DNA of 64,000 nt, from assembly GCA_028023455.1 (NCBI GenBank), contig JAQFVV010012394.1:20354353-20418352 (forward strand), written 5' to 3'. The DNA comes from Epiperipatus broadwayi (lineage: Eukaryota; Onychophora; Udeonychophora; Euonychophora; Peripatidae). The position numbers and the translations under genes were made by a program. Numbering within the stretch: position 1 is the first letter of the stretch; every line of letters begins with the position of its first letter. Below the pieces are notes generated by a model. The model had not been told where the DNA came from. It searched no databases and was given only the letters and a program-made list of their open reading frames with translations. Below, one piece after another: positions 46,564-57,401 of this stretch.

Positions 46564-47634
46564 GGTAAAACTGACTTTTAGCGGCCACAACTATTTCACC
46601 CTCTATTTTTAAAAAATTGAACTATATTTTTTTCGTACTATGTAATTGTAAAGTATATCTAACTATAAATTTTTTAAATGAAGGTTAATAAAAAAAAATT
46701 TTTAAAACTTATATTTTTATCCATAATTCCCGAAAACAGTGGCATATTCGCGCATATCCCAAAATGCAAATTCCTGCAGATAGGATGAAAACAAAGCTCT
46801 GCTGGTACGAAGTTGGTATTTTAGCTTATGCTTTGCTTTCATCCACATATTTTTCACATTATTAGTGAGGATAAGTTTGTTGTCTAGGTCAACAAAGTTG
46901 TCTTGGTGGATGACAACAGAGTGAAGGTATATATCATTATCTAGACTGCTTATATTGCTAAATGCATACCACCTGTCAGTGATTATATGCATAGCAGGTA
47001 AAATGTATTGCTGTATGAGCAGTTCCAGGGTGGCGGCTGATTTATCTTCAATTTCTGTTAAAAAACCCTTTCTTGACCCTCTCTCTATCCTACTGAGCAC
47101 TCAATAGCCTTCTATCATTGCCCTTCTATAATCTTTTCAGTGAAAGAAATATGGCTCATCGATCTCCAGTATTTGTGGTTTGCCATTGTCATCAAATTCG
47201 CAGACAAGTGCTGGACTTCTGTCGAAATGGGTAGCACATTCTTCCCAGCAAAAATGACACCAGTCTATGACCACTCATTTGTTAACATCAGTCTCACAAA
47301 CAATAAAGTGCATTGGCAAATTATTTTAAGTTTTGCCACACAGGAACATTAGTATTTAATAGTTTCTGTTTGGAAAAAAAAGATATTTAATAATTTATTA
47401 CCTAGCGCAAAATTGCACATAAAAATGTAGGTTTTTAATTTTTTTTTTATTAACCTTCATGTAAAAAATACATGTATAGTTAGATATACTTTACAATTAC
47501 ATAGTATGAATAAAATAGAGTTCAATTTTTAAAAATTAAATGCAAATTCCTGCAAGTAGGATGAAAACAAAATATAGTTCAATTTTTTAAAAATAGAAGG
47601 CAAAAAGTTGTGGCCGCTAAAAGTCAGTTTTACC
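46564..47634 (-). mobile_element. Merlin DNA transposon, 1071 bp, both ends present
   Basis: Long terminal inverted repeats start GGTAAAACTGACTTTTAGCG (46564) and its complement (ending 47634). The left repeat runs to about 46700, the right from about 47427, with an extra patch of about 57 bp in the right one. The 8-bp duplication AAAAAATG is exact on both sides. Between the repeats lies a minus-strand transposase of the IS1016/ISXO2-like DDE family (46717-47310). Merlin elements are usually 1-3.5 kb, so the size is normal. The transposase is broken by stops, so the copy can only move in trans. Confidence 0.92.
46717..47310 (-). pseudogene. Merlin transposase (ISXO2-like DDE), three TGA stops
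   Basis: About 198 codons on the minus strand. Visible blocks in order: VVIDWCHFCWEEC (putative zinc-binding region), ILEIDEPYFF with the first catalytic acid of the ISXO2-like domain, YRRAMIEGY, VLSRIERGSRKGFL, DKSAATLELLIQQYILP, HIITDRWYAFSNI with the second acid, HQDNFVD, and KNMWMKAKHKLK near the end. From about 47310 to 46717 the only stops are three TGAs: before VVIDW (Trp expected), within FFH-KDYRR (Arg expected) and before VLSRI (Trp expected). Upstream of 47310 a frameshift with TAA cuts off the N-terminus. The residues expected at the stops are inferred from the family. Confidence 0.85.
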
Positions 47635-47642
47635 AAAAAATG
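47635..47642. repeat. Merlin target-site duplication, right
   Basis: AAAAAATG, identical to 46556-46563. Confidence 0.8.
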
Positions 47643-47869
47643 TTCAAATCACCCACTCAAAAGTTATATTTCAGCAATGATCTCTGTGAATAAATATAGT
47701 CTGAACTTCAAACAACCAACTCGAAATGAGACTCTATATGTATTCACAGAGGGCACTGCTAAAATATAACATTTAGGTAGATGATTTGAAAAATTTTCCA
47801 TTTGAATTTTCGGCTAACAATATGCACATAAATATCTTTGTATAATAATAATTATTTTATGTCTGCATG

Positions 47870-47985
47870 GTTTGGTGCAAAAATTGAATGATGGATTCTG
47901 GAACTTAAAGTCCATGGATCATAACTCACTTTTATCAATTCTTGCACTCAAACATTTAATGAATTCTGAGCAATAAAAAAGCTAT
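47870..47985 (+). repeat. SINE-like fragment
   Basis: GGTTTGGTGCAAAAATTGAATG, then GGATTCTGGAACTTAAAGTCC and TGCACTCAAACATTTAATGAATT, matching the order of blocks in the minus-strand SINE at 38940-39058. Boxes are degraded. Confidence 0.45.
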
Positions 47986-49765
47986 TTGATAATTTTTTTT
48001 TTTTTATAAATGCATTTTTAAATATGTTTAAAATAAGTTATTGAACTCTGAAAAATTGTTATAAGCAATAATAATTGTTAGGTTTACTTTTATAAGGTTT
48101 ATAAACAATATGGAACTGGTTCATTTAAGTTTTTCTCACTATTACGTATATGATTCTTATTTAATTGTAGATTTAAGATTTTAAAATGGTTGGGGATGGA
48201 AATGAGTACCACAAGTAAGTTTTATTTATTAATCATTAATAAAGTTTATACACCCAACAATTTAGATTTATTAGTTTGAGATTGGCAAATTTAATATAAC
48301 ATGTTTGTTTGACTTTAATACGTAAGTTTTAACTTAACTGTGTTTAGTCAGAGTGAAAGTCAATACTAGAAAGGCAAATTCTCAGACTGAAATCCAATAA
48401 TCTATTTCAATTAACACTATTTCATGGTATAATTTTCATTAAATGACCTGTCATGGCAGATAATGTATTGTTCAGTAGAATGAAATATTATATATATATG
48501 TCATATTATTATTACTATTTGCAAGATATTAGCATTTAGCTTTTTCACTACACGGAATATCCCACAAATAGTAATAATAATATGACATCTTTTATCCGTG
48601 AAAATATTAAAATTAATGTATATATAATTAGTGATTATAGATCTTCATGTATTCATTGTGAGTGTTACATTTATTGGTTGCATTGTTTCTAGTCTGATAA
48701 CTAGATTAGTTTAAGTCTCATATTCATCTATTTTTTTAGCTCTATTTTGTGCTGAAAGTAATATTATTGAATCCACTCACTATAAATGATAAAACATTTT
48801 ACAAAGTACACCTGGGCCTTGTTTTATGTTGTAGATAGGTTCCTCAGAAAATGTGCATAAAAGGAATCACACAAAAATAGATTTAACTTATCTTGAAAAA
48901 TGGGGGATACATACTGTATTTTCCAAAAATCATGTAAAAGCAAAGCAACAACGTAAAATTACTTTAAAATTCGCAAAAAAAAAATAATAAGAAGAAAATA
49001 AAATATGACTAATAAAAAATTTCAAATTTGAAAAAAATTGATACAAGACAAACTTTTTTTACCTTTTTTATTAACTATGGTATTTAATTTTATTCAAAAC
49101 AATATATTTTTATGCATAATTTAATTTTTTTCATACATGTATGGTATTTTAATCATTATCACTATTTGAGACATCAGATTCGTCACAAGAGGAAATACAA
49201 CTAGTGCCAACTTCATTTTTTTAAATTGGTCTTATAGTGGATTCGCCCAAACTAAAACATTTTCCAATTGCTGTTGATCCTTCCCATTTTGCTAAGCGAT
49301 CTAAAATTGAAATTTTTGTTTCCAAAGAAATTCATTTTCTTGGGTGTTTTTTCCTCTTTGTTAGGGTAAACTAAATACTAGTTGATAATCTTGAACATTT
49401 ATTTTATATTTTTAACTACAAAGTTCTTTTTTTTTTTACAAATTATTTCCACCATATTTAATTAGCTTTAAAAAGGTTTTACTGATTGTAATCTTTAACA
49501 TTTGGAATTTTTTTGTTTATCTGGATGTCTTTTTTATTCCCTCCAATTTTAACTTTTATTTTTTATTAAATAATTAATTTAAAACAAAAATAACTTTTTT
49601 CACTCTTTTTTTGGTTTTTAAATATTATCAAATGCCAAAATACTCATGAACTATATGTATTTTAATATGGTGCATTGGTCTATTTAAGCATTTTCTATTG
49701 TAATGTGATTTTTATGTATGTGAAATAGTTATTTCATTGTCATCTGCCTGATATATCATTTTGAT
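47986..49765. other. No gene seen; one perfect hairpin
   Basis: Unassigned spacer. 48498-48521 (ATGTCATATTATTATTACTA TTTG) and 48565-48588 are perfect 24-bp inverted repeats around a 43-bp loop. Poly-T and poly-A tracts near 49430 and 48970. Confidence 0.5.
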
Positions 49766-51300
49766 CAGTGCCAGATTAAGCCTCTAATGGATCCTAGACA
49801 AAATTTAAATTGGGGCTTCATTTATATAAGTGGCTTCTAAAAAAATCTTAAATAATGTCACTTAAATTTTATATTAATAATAGAGAATACACACATTAAA
49901 ACAATAATAATTTTATAATAAAAGTTTCTGGTATAATGAAAAATAATTATAGTCATTAATCAGCCTTTAAAAAAATTAAAATTTTACATTTTTGGATTTT
50001 CATTTCAGAAAATTGATCAATAATATCTTCTCAATTTAGCCTTTTGAGAGTATTTTTCTATTGTAAGGATTGCTGAAGACCTTAGCCTTCCTGTCTTATT
50101 GAATTTCTTAAATAATTTTGTACTCATTTTAAAACAGAGAAATATTTATTTCCTGTTGCCTTACTTACAGGTGTAACTAAATAAATTCTTAACAATATTT
50201 TAGCATTAGGCAACAAAGATGCAATGTTATTTTTTATGAACTGATACATATTGTTCAGGTGTTGCAAATTTTGTTTTCTCATCATTAAAATAAATTGTGT
50301 CAGGTCATCTAGTTTTCCAACATCAAAATCATTGAAGTAAACTTTTTTTTGTTAATTTACTTGTATAATCCAATATGTTCTTTAAATATTCAAATTCTGT
50401 AAAAAAATACTTGCAATGTTTTAATTTCTTGATATTATTTCATATTAATTTCGCTACAAATTTTGTCACAACTAACATAGAATGTTTTTATTTTAAAATC
50501 TGTTTGACAAGTATTTTCATCTGTTTGGTTTTCATCAAAAAATCATTTCTATTTTCTCTGTCTTTCTTGAATATAAGTGTAGAATTTGATGTCGGATATT
50601 GCTAATGCCTCATTTTCAATTTAGTTATTTTATCCCCTAAATCACGTATGTAATACAATAAATTTTGTAGCAAACTTATACAGGTCATTAAATTATTAAT
50701 AGGATATAGTATGAATTTTCTGGATGCACTCACCCTTGTCAGTATTTTGTTCAAAATAACAATTGTTAGAATAAATCTTTTTTCTCGATGTATTTTGCTT
50801 CAGCTTGAAGGATTTTGTGATTCATCTTGAAAGTAGTGAAATAAGACACTTCTTATCTCACTATATCCAATTAAGATTGATGTTATTGCATCTTCTTGGC
50901 ATGACAACCTAATATCACTTAATCTCTTAATAGTAACATATATCTCAGTTTCGACAAATTTAGATTTCAAAGCATTCCAATGGCTAGATCATGCAGAAAA
51001 AATCTATAAATCTGTTCTACTAAATTTAAACACAATGTAGCTTGCTGAAAACATTGAGCAGTAGTAGTCTCAACTAAATTAAATGAATATGCTTCACATT
51101 TACTGCTTTATTATATAATTTAATTCTGGCTTGCAGACCTTTATATTAATCAGATATGTTTGCTGTTGTTGCAGCTTTAATCTCCTCAATCTTAAATATT
51201 TATATCTAACAAATTTAACTGGGCCAATATTATGGTTTCTAATGATACATGAGTACGCATTTTATTATATCTAAGAGCGATCCCTATGCTACCAAACAGA
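49766..51300 (-). mobile_element. Decayed ZMYM-type hAT, C-terminal half
   Basis: The left end CAGTGCCAGATTAAGCC fits a hAT terminus of the CAG(T/G)G type. The minus strand encodes, with many stops and shifts, the central and C-terminal parts of a ZMYM1-like hAT transposase: YKGLQARIKLYNKA near 51115, a segment like FFSASSSHWNALKSKF near 50970, SILIGYSEIRSVLFHYF near 50880, and the C-terminal dimerisation region (TGRLRSSAILTIEKYSQ near 50060). The right terminus and target duplication were not found. It complements the N-terminal relic at 7461-8993, but the two may be different families. Confidence 0.7.
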
Positions 51301-51472
51301 CATAATAGGCTTATGAAAAATTCACCGGGTAACAATAATAATACTGAAGCAACAAAGGATTATGATTTAATAGATTAATAATACAACCATTATAAGCATT
51401 TTAATTACTTATATATATATGATAAACAAAAACAAGTTAAATTTTTTTAACCTGCCTATAGCTTGCATTTTA

Positions 51473-51661
51473 TGATCACAGATGGAGCTTTACCAATAGC
51501 TCATCAAGCTTTGTTTACAAAAAATGCCGAGAGAGAATCGAAATTTAAATATCTCTTTCAAATTGTCCCCAACCTTTAAACCATGTTTTCAAGCTAATTG
51601 GCTTTCGTCAGTAAAGGGTAAAAAGCTTGATGAGCTATTGGTAAAGCTCCATCTGTGATCA
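51473..51661. repeat. Foldback repeat, perfect 39-bp arms
   Basis: 51473-51511 (TGATCACAGATGGAGCTTTA ...) and 51623-51661 are perfect or near-perfect reverse complements around a 111-bp loop that contains GGCTTTCGTCAG. Just beyond the right arm is a (TA)n tract. Confidence 0.85.
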
Positions 51662-53669
51662 TATATATATTAAATTATATAAAGCATATATACTTACATA
51701 CCTGAAGGCATTCTCAAATCATAATAAAGGCCACTGTGACCTGTTTAGTTTCTAGACTTGCTTTGACATGTTCAGAAGCAAGTCTCTCTGCAATATTAGA
51801 TATCAAGGACAATACTTAATGATGTCCAGCATCGTTGTTATTGCAAGTACAACTGCAAGCTTGTAGTTTCCATGAGTATGTGTCCCTTAGTTCTTCACAA
51901 TTAATTATTATAATTCCTGTTAATTGTTTGATCATTCATGTTGAGATTTAATATTATTTAATATCTCTAGCTGCATTTGGCTAAATAAAATCTCCCTCTT
52001 AATTGTTATTTATCAGTTAGTTTTTGATGGAATTCCATTCTTATCTCTTTTTAAATAATTTGTTTTCTCGCATTATAATTAAAAACTGCAATTTTTTTTT
52101 ATCTACTGTTTCGATAAGTTTTGATTTAAACTTTAAATGCTATTTATTTCAACATACATGCCAATATTTTAACACACAATTCTTTATTTTTTTTTTCTAG
52201 CTATATATGGTATTTATTTTAACATACATATATAAACATAACGCACTTTCCCCAACTTCATTTTTACAAATTTTGTAAAGAGGGTGTCAAACGACTGCAA
52301 ACTATCATCAATTATACAGAATTGTTATCATAATACTACTTCACTGTTCAATTATTCAATGGGCCTTCAGATAGAAAACTTAACATTTGCATATATATAT
52401 ATATGCAGGTATGTGGGTAATGAGACGTTTTTTTTGCCATTATAATATTTACATTACTATTTGCCAATAAAATATGCTAAATTCTGAAAAAACAAATTCC
52501 AAGATTTTAATATTATATAAATACAAATTAAATTAAAAGAAAAAAAAATGTAAGTAAATCTTTTCTAATTGAAAGTAAATACACACTACATAGTTTTAAT
52601 TGATACATAAAATTTGAACATGTAAAAGCTTTATTTTTTATTTCTTTAATGGCAGTTGTTGAGAAAATAACGTAAATTTTAATTGCTCCTTTCTTCAAAT
52701 TAAATCTTTTGCAATTATTTATTTTATATGGAGTGTCATTAATTCAAATAATAAAAAAAGAAACGGTTTGAGTTCTCTCTTCAGTAATTATTAAAATATG
52801 CTAATCAATAATCACTTTCATCTTCCTCTACATCAAAAATGTTGAAAATCATTAGTTTTTTCTTTTTTTTTTATCATAAGCATACTTCAGCATTTGAATA
52901 TGAAGTAAAAGCGATAATGATAATTTCAAATACAAAGAAAGCGATGACGGTAACACTTTAAAAAAATTATTAAAATTTGATTAATCTAATACATTGACGT
53001 ATCGAAGACGTAATATATATATATACAATATAAATATCATCCCCATCAACAATAATCGCAAAGAAATATGGCCTTTTCACTTCCAAAAGAAAAAGATAAA
53101 AAGACAACGAATAATTCTATTAGAGATGAGCACATCCACATATAGAACAAGCTGATCGATTTTCCTTTGTTATTTAATATTTCGAATTGATATCTTTTAA
53201 TGTTTTTTGCAGTGAAGTCTTTCTGAAATTCTTTAACTCCATGTCTAATTATAGTTCTCCAATATATTGTTCTCTGCCATATCTTCCCAATGGAAACCAT
53301 ATCCCATTTTGTAAGAATACCTTTAAGATATTTACCAGGGGTTTGCCTCTACTACAAAACGTATGCTTAAATTCACCAAAATTTATCTTTTTAGAAAGTC
53401 ATATTGTATCATACATTTAATACGTCCATTCCAACAAAGGTATGCTTTTTCAATAATGGAATTTATTGTATTACTTCTAGCAAATTGAAGATGTCCTATT
53501 AATTTGCCATTGTATATTTAAAATTTTACTAATGAAATTTTCGAATACCTTTATGTTGTTCATCATCAATAGAATGCCAAACCCATTTCCATATAATAAA
53601 TTAGATAAAATAACAGTTCTATATATTGTCAATTAGTTGTAGTTAATTACTTCATTGTAATTCTTGCAT
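51662..53669. other. No confident gene; possible degenerate coding on minus strand
   Basis: Mostly AT-rich spacer. At about 53046-53600 the minus strand has adjacent frames with protein-like composition (NFGEFKHTFCSRGKPLVNIL, then WQRTIYWRTIIRHGVKEFQ), broken by shifts. It looks like an old LINE-type remnant, but I cannot name a family. Confidence 0.35.
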
Positions 53670-53722
53670 TCATTGATTACTCTGGCTTGCACTGAGTGGT
53701 GCTACTGTATGGACAGTTTAGC
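53670..53722. repeat. Isolated arm of the mini-insert/foldback family
   Basis: CATTGATTACTCTGGCTTGC, ACTGAGTGGTGCTACTGTATGG matches the right arm of the foldback at 14994-15040 with few differences. No inverted partner nearby. Confidence 0.7.
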
Positions 53723-53784
53723 CTCAGTATTCTTCATTGTGATAAAATGATTCATCTTTTAAGTTGTTAAAAAGAGCATCAACA

Positions 53785-54253
53785 TGTAATGTCTTTGCCC
53801 CTAAGTTTTTCAGAAGGGTAGAAAAGAACATACAATCCAATATATAAACACAAAACAAGAACAAGAAATTTAGATAAATATATGGAACTTAGTTACGTAG
53901 CTAAACACCAATTATTAAACAGTTGTGACACAAATAGTTCTAACAGCTGTATCCAACTTCTTCTGGCAAACAAAATTGTAACAAGTGCACAATACTTTTC
54001 CACTCACAGTTTTTATATCCCTCTGTGTTCCTTTGTTTATGCCTTATCTGCTGCATCTCTCCAAATTCTTTATTGCATGTTTTCCAAAACCCCGTTTTGA
54101 TTGTTCTTAACTTTTAATCACTGAGGCTTTGTTTGGAATTATAATTATTTCCATTATAATTTTTTGACTTTACATTAGGAAATAAGAGAAAACTTCTGGA
54201 GTAAATTGTCTCTTGTAACTTCACTATTTATTTCTCAAGAAACAAATACAACA
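53785..54253 (-). repeat. Element D 3' LTR
   Basis: Plus-strand edges TGTAATGTCTTTGCCCC and ...ACAAATACAACA. Followed directly by the complement of the polypurine tract. Confidence 0.8.
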
Positions 54254-54270
54254 CTTCCTCCCCTCACTCC
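54254..54270 (-). promoter_or_regulatory. Element D polypurine tract
   Basis: Minus strand GGAGTGAGGGGAGGAAG, abutting the 3' LTR start; the expected plus-strand DNA priming site. Confidence 0.7.
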
Positions 54271-54430
54271 AGATGTTAGTTTATTTATGTTACATATAAT
54301 CATCCAATCTGCATGGTTTCCTTTTATCCTATATAGGTCTGGGTGGTTTCTCTTTTTCAGCTTGGAGAAACACTTGATTTTTCTGATTAATCGATATAAC
54401 CTTGAAATTTGTGTAAACTCTTCTTTTTCT

Positions 54431-54850
54431 TCACTGCCTTGAGTGCTTTTTCTCCTGCTTGGAGAAACTCTGGGTTTTTCTTTGTTCTTTGGTTTTTGTC
54501 TCTGGCAGCTCACTGCCTACAGATTGCCATTCTTCTAAAAAATCTTTGAAAGTGTCTATTTCATTTTCACTTTTGGCCATCTTTTCTTGTAGTTCCATTT
54601 CATACTGCTGCCAACTATCTACCTGTTCAGATAATTCTGCCATTGTGAATTTACTTTTTAAATCTTCATTCGATCTTTCAAAACTCTGCCATTCTGAAAG
54701 CTTGCTTTGTAATTTTCCACTAAGTTCTGAATTTTGTTGTTTAAGTTTTTCTTTTAATTTATTTAATTTATAAACATCCAGTTTTAATTTGTGCACTTCT
54801 TTTGATAGTTCTTTAGTCATCTTTTTATATTGTTGACTAGAAATGCTCAT
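54431..54850 (-). CDS. Coiled-coil protein inside element D
   Basis: 139 codons from an ATG at 54850 (MSISSQQYKKMTKELSKEVH) to a stop at 54431. The composition (Lys, Glu, Gln, Leu) and heptad-like spacing indicate a long coiled coil over most of its length, with a serine/lysine-rich tail (TKTKEQRKTQSFSKQEKKHS). It lies between the gag remnant and the 3' LTR, where pol would normally be. Similar frame remnants lie just upstream, so the original frame may have been longer and continuous with the zinc-knuckle region. The C-terminal part also overlaps another frame (54513-54235) that runs into the LTR. I do not recognise a family; role unknown. It may be a remnant rather than an expressed gene. 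Confidence 0.45.
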   Translation of the reverse strand: MSISSQQYKKMTKELSKEVHKLKLDVYKLNKLKEKLKQQNSELSGKLQSKLSEWQSFERSNEDLKSKFTMAELSEQVDSWQQYEMELQEKMAKSENEIDTFKDFLEEWQSVGSELPETKTKEQRKTQSFSKQEKKHSRQ

Positions 54851-55179
54851 ATTGGTTACACTACGTTCTAATTCTGTTACTCATTGTCTAAAAGCCTTGA
54901 ATTTTCCTTGAAATTCTTCCAACTCATTTTGTAATTTGGAATTATAACTTTTCAGTTCTTGTAACTGCAAGTTGAGTTGTAGCTCAGATTGTGTTTTTTT
55001 CTCAAGCATGATTCCTTGACATTAATTCTTGTAGTTTAGTGATCTCTATTTGTCCTTGCAAAATGGTCTTATCTCTCATGGCAATGTTTTGCCCCTTAGC
55101 TGATATATAATTAATGCTATATGTTCTACCATTTGTGCCTGGATTGTGGTTTTTTGCATACAGCTGCTAAATGCCCTTT

Positions 55180-55748
55180 AAATCCACAGTTAACAGTTTT
55201 TCCCTTCATTTTCAATTTTTAGATACAGTTTTACCACAGTAGAAACATTTCACTGCTAACATTGTCTCTTTATATTTTCATTCTTCGGTTGCTGCCTTTG
55301 TCTATTTTATAAACTGCCATTTTGCTGGTCTCTTCTAAGTTGTTTCTAAAAGCTAGGGCTTGCTCAGTTATTGCTTTATATGCTATTCCTTTTTTAATAG
55401 CCACTTTATATGATAAGTCACTTTCTGTTAACAATGTCAGTTGCAATCTTTCATCATACATTCCCCACAATAATTGATCGAGCAAAACTGTTCTAAAAAT
55501 TTGCCATAATTGCAGTTTTTTGCCAACTGTTTTAATACTACATTATAGTCTTTAATTTTTTCCTCCCTATCTTGCTTTCTATTTCTAAGAGTTAATCTAC
55601 CTACATGTTTAGATGGCCTTGGGTTAAAATAGTCTGTTAATTTTTTAACTATATCTTCAAACTGTACTTCATTGGTTATCGGTCTGTCCCATAATTTATT
55701 TACAATTTCTATGACTTTACATCCTGCTAAACATAAAAGTGCAGCCAC
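55180..55748 (-). pseudogene. Ty3/gypsy-type Gag, frameshifted
   Basis: Minus strand. Residues from 55748 (AALLCLAGCKVIEIVNKL, FEDIVKKLTDYFNPRPSKHV, RNRKQDREEKIKDYNVVLKQ LAKNC as separate blocks) match the capsid-type Gag domain of gypsy elements, in which YFNP and the L-A-x-x-C block are diagnostic. A shift near 55480 leads to 55485-55270 (DQLLWGMYDERLQLTLL, VAIKKGIAYKAITEQA), the capsid C-terminal part. After another shift the nucleocapsid region shows CFYCGKT (about 55235) and, in another frame, NCGFKGHLAAVC (about 55160-55195), a retroviral-type zinc knuckle. At least three breaks, so not functional. Gag would normally package element RNA in cytoplasmic particles. Confidence 0.8.
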
Positions 55749-55961
55749 TTTTTTTCATTATCTTTTATCCCATTCAACTTGAAAATTTTTTCCAATTGCA
55801 TAATATAACGAGACCATTCCTCAGCATTTTCAATACTAAATTTGGGAATACTGCTTTGTCCTAATGACATTTTACTTGTTTCAAAAAGTATCGGTTGACT
55901 TTCTCATGTGGCCTAGTCTTTCCAGCTTCACTAGGTTTGAAAAATTTGACTGTGCCAATCT

Positions 55962-56443
55962 TGTAATGTCTTCACACCTAAGTTTTTCAGAGGGGTAGAA
56001 AAGAACATACAATCTGATATATAAACACAAAATGAGGACAAGAAATTTAGATAAATATATGGAACTTGGCTACATGGCTAAAAACCAATTATTAAACAGT
56101 TGTGATGCAAATAGCTCTAACAGCTTGATACATGAATCCAACTTCTTTTGGCAAACAAAACTGTAATAAGTGCATGATGTTTTTCCACTCGCAGTTTTTA
56201 TATCCCTCTGTGTTCTTTTGTTTAAGTCTTATCTGCTACATCTCTCCAAATTCTTTATCACATGTTTTCCAAAACCCTGTTTTGATTGTTCTTAACTTTT
56301 AATCTCTGAGGCTTTGTTTGGAATTATAGTTATTCCCATTATAATTTTTTGACTTTACATTAGGAAATAAGAGAAAACTTCTGGAAGAAATTGTCTTTTG
56401 TAACTTCACTATTTATTTCTCAACAAAGGAATACATCACAACA
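55962..56443 (-). repeat. Element D 5' LTR
   Basis: Plus-strand edges TGTAATGTCTTCACACC and ...ATACATCACAACA. A clear counterpart of 53785-54253. Confidence 0.8.
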
Positions 56444-56984
56444 GTACATTGGAGTCTCTATCGCACCTTAACATCTCAGTCCACCAGTATAAATATATAG
56501 AAATTCTAAAAATTTAAAACAATATTCATATATTGATAAAACCAAACCCCCAATGTATACAGCATATATATATATGTGTGTGTGTGTGTAAGTGTGCATA
56601 TCTGTTAAAACATTACATATTGTGTTTATGTTCAACCTTTAAGTCAATCCCAATGTTTAAACTTCTTACAAATTCCCAAACTATTTAATATTAGTCACCG
56701 TTTTAATAAATCAAATATCAAGTCAAATTTTATATTTACTGATTCAATACAACAGTAATTTTTTAAATAATAATATTTATTTATTTATTTTTAATAAATA
56801 AATACATTAATAAAATTAAATAATAATTCAATTTATTTTATGAAGTAATCATAAAGAAAATGTGAATAGTTTACAATGTAACAATTAATTAAAGTAAAAT
56901 TAAGTAAAAAAAATACAATAGCATAAAGAATAAAATACTTAATTAAAATAAAATCAGAAATAAGTATAAAATAAAAATATATAT
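56444..56984. other. No gene seen
   Basis: AT-rich spacer with a (TG)n tract at about 56575-56590. Confidence 0.5.
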
Positions 56985-57401
56985 TGTAACGTTTTCCACA
57001 TTTTTCTAGATTCTGGTAGGCCTTCTTTTTATACACTATGAAGTGAAAGTTAATCCAGTTATGGATAAGAAAATATCTTGTTCCTATTCCCCCAAAAAAA
57101 ATAATGAAATACCATAAGAAAATAATTATTATCCCTTTTTCACAATTATACCCAGTAATAATTAAGATTTATTTTAGTATTAGAATATTTTAAAGTTGTT
57201 ATGTGATCATTTTATATATTTAATCATTTACTAAGCTTAACCTAGCTATGTTATTACTTAATAACTATCTTATTTTGTAGTTAACATGAGAAATAATAAT
57301 TCTTTTTAATATATTGAGACCATTATGTGTCTAATGGCATACAACAACATAGTAGTGTATATGCATGTGTATATGTATATTGTGCCATTATATCCGTTAC
57401 A
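56985..57401. mobile_element. Small TGTAACG...CGTTACA insert (solo LTR or MITE)
   Basis: 417 bp with ends TGTAACGTTTTCC and TATATCCGTTACA, the same terminal bases as LTR families A and C. AT-rich (TA)n-type sequence lies on both sides, again consistent with insertion into (TA)n. The interior is not obviously homologous to A-C. It contains no ORF of note. Confidence 0.55.

Larger units (their letters stand above)
53785..56443 (-). mobile_element. Element D: Ty3/gypsy-like LTR element, gag only
   Basis: Direct repeats 53785-54253 and 55962-56443 (469 and 482 bp) enclose 1708 bp. On the minus strand the LTR runs TGTTGT...CATTACA. A purine-rich tract GGAGTGAGGGGAGGAAG lies directly before the 3' LTR (54254-54270) and a primer-binding-site candidate TGGCACAGTC lies just after the 5' LTR (55957 downward). 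The interior encodes a decayed Gag (55180-55748) and then a coiled-coil protein (54431-54850); no protease, RT, RNase H or integrase is seen. LTRs differ at more positions than those of A-C, so this is older. No clear short target duplication: flanks CAACA and GTACA agree at only three of five positions. Confidence 0.85.

Noticed and set aside
46717-47310. Reassignment of TGA to Trp in this genome
   Set aside because: One of the Merlin TGAs is at an expected Arg, TGG is used for Trp in the same frames, and other elements in the window are broken by TAA and TAG as well; mutation is simpler.
53046-53420. Two overlapping frames (84 and 77 codons) on opposite strands
   Set aside because: Minus-strand segment has LINE-like composition but no diagnostic motif, so no family was assigned.
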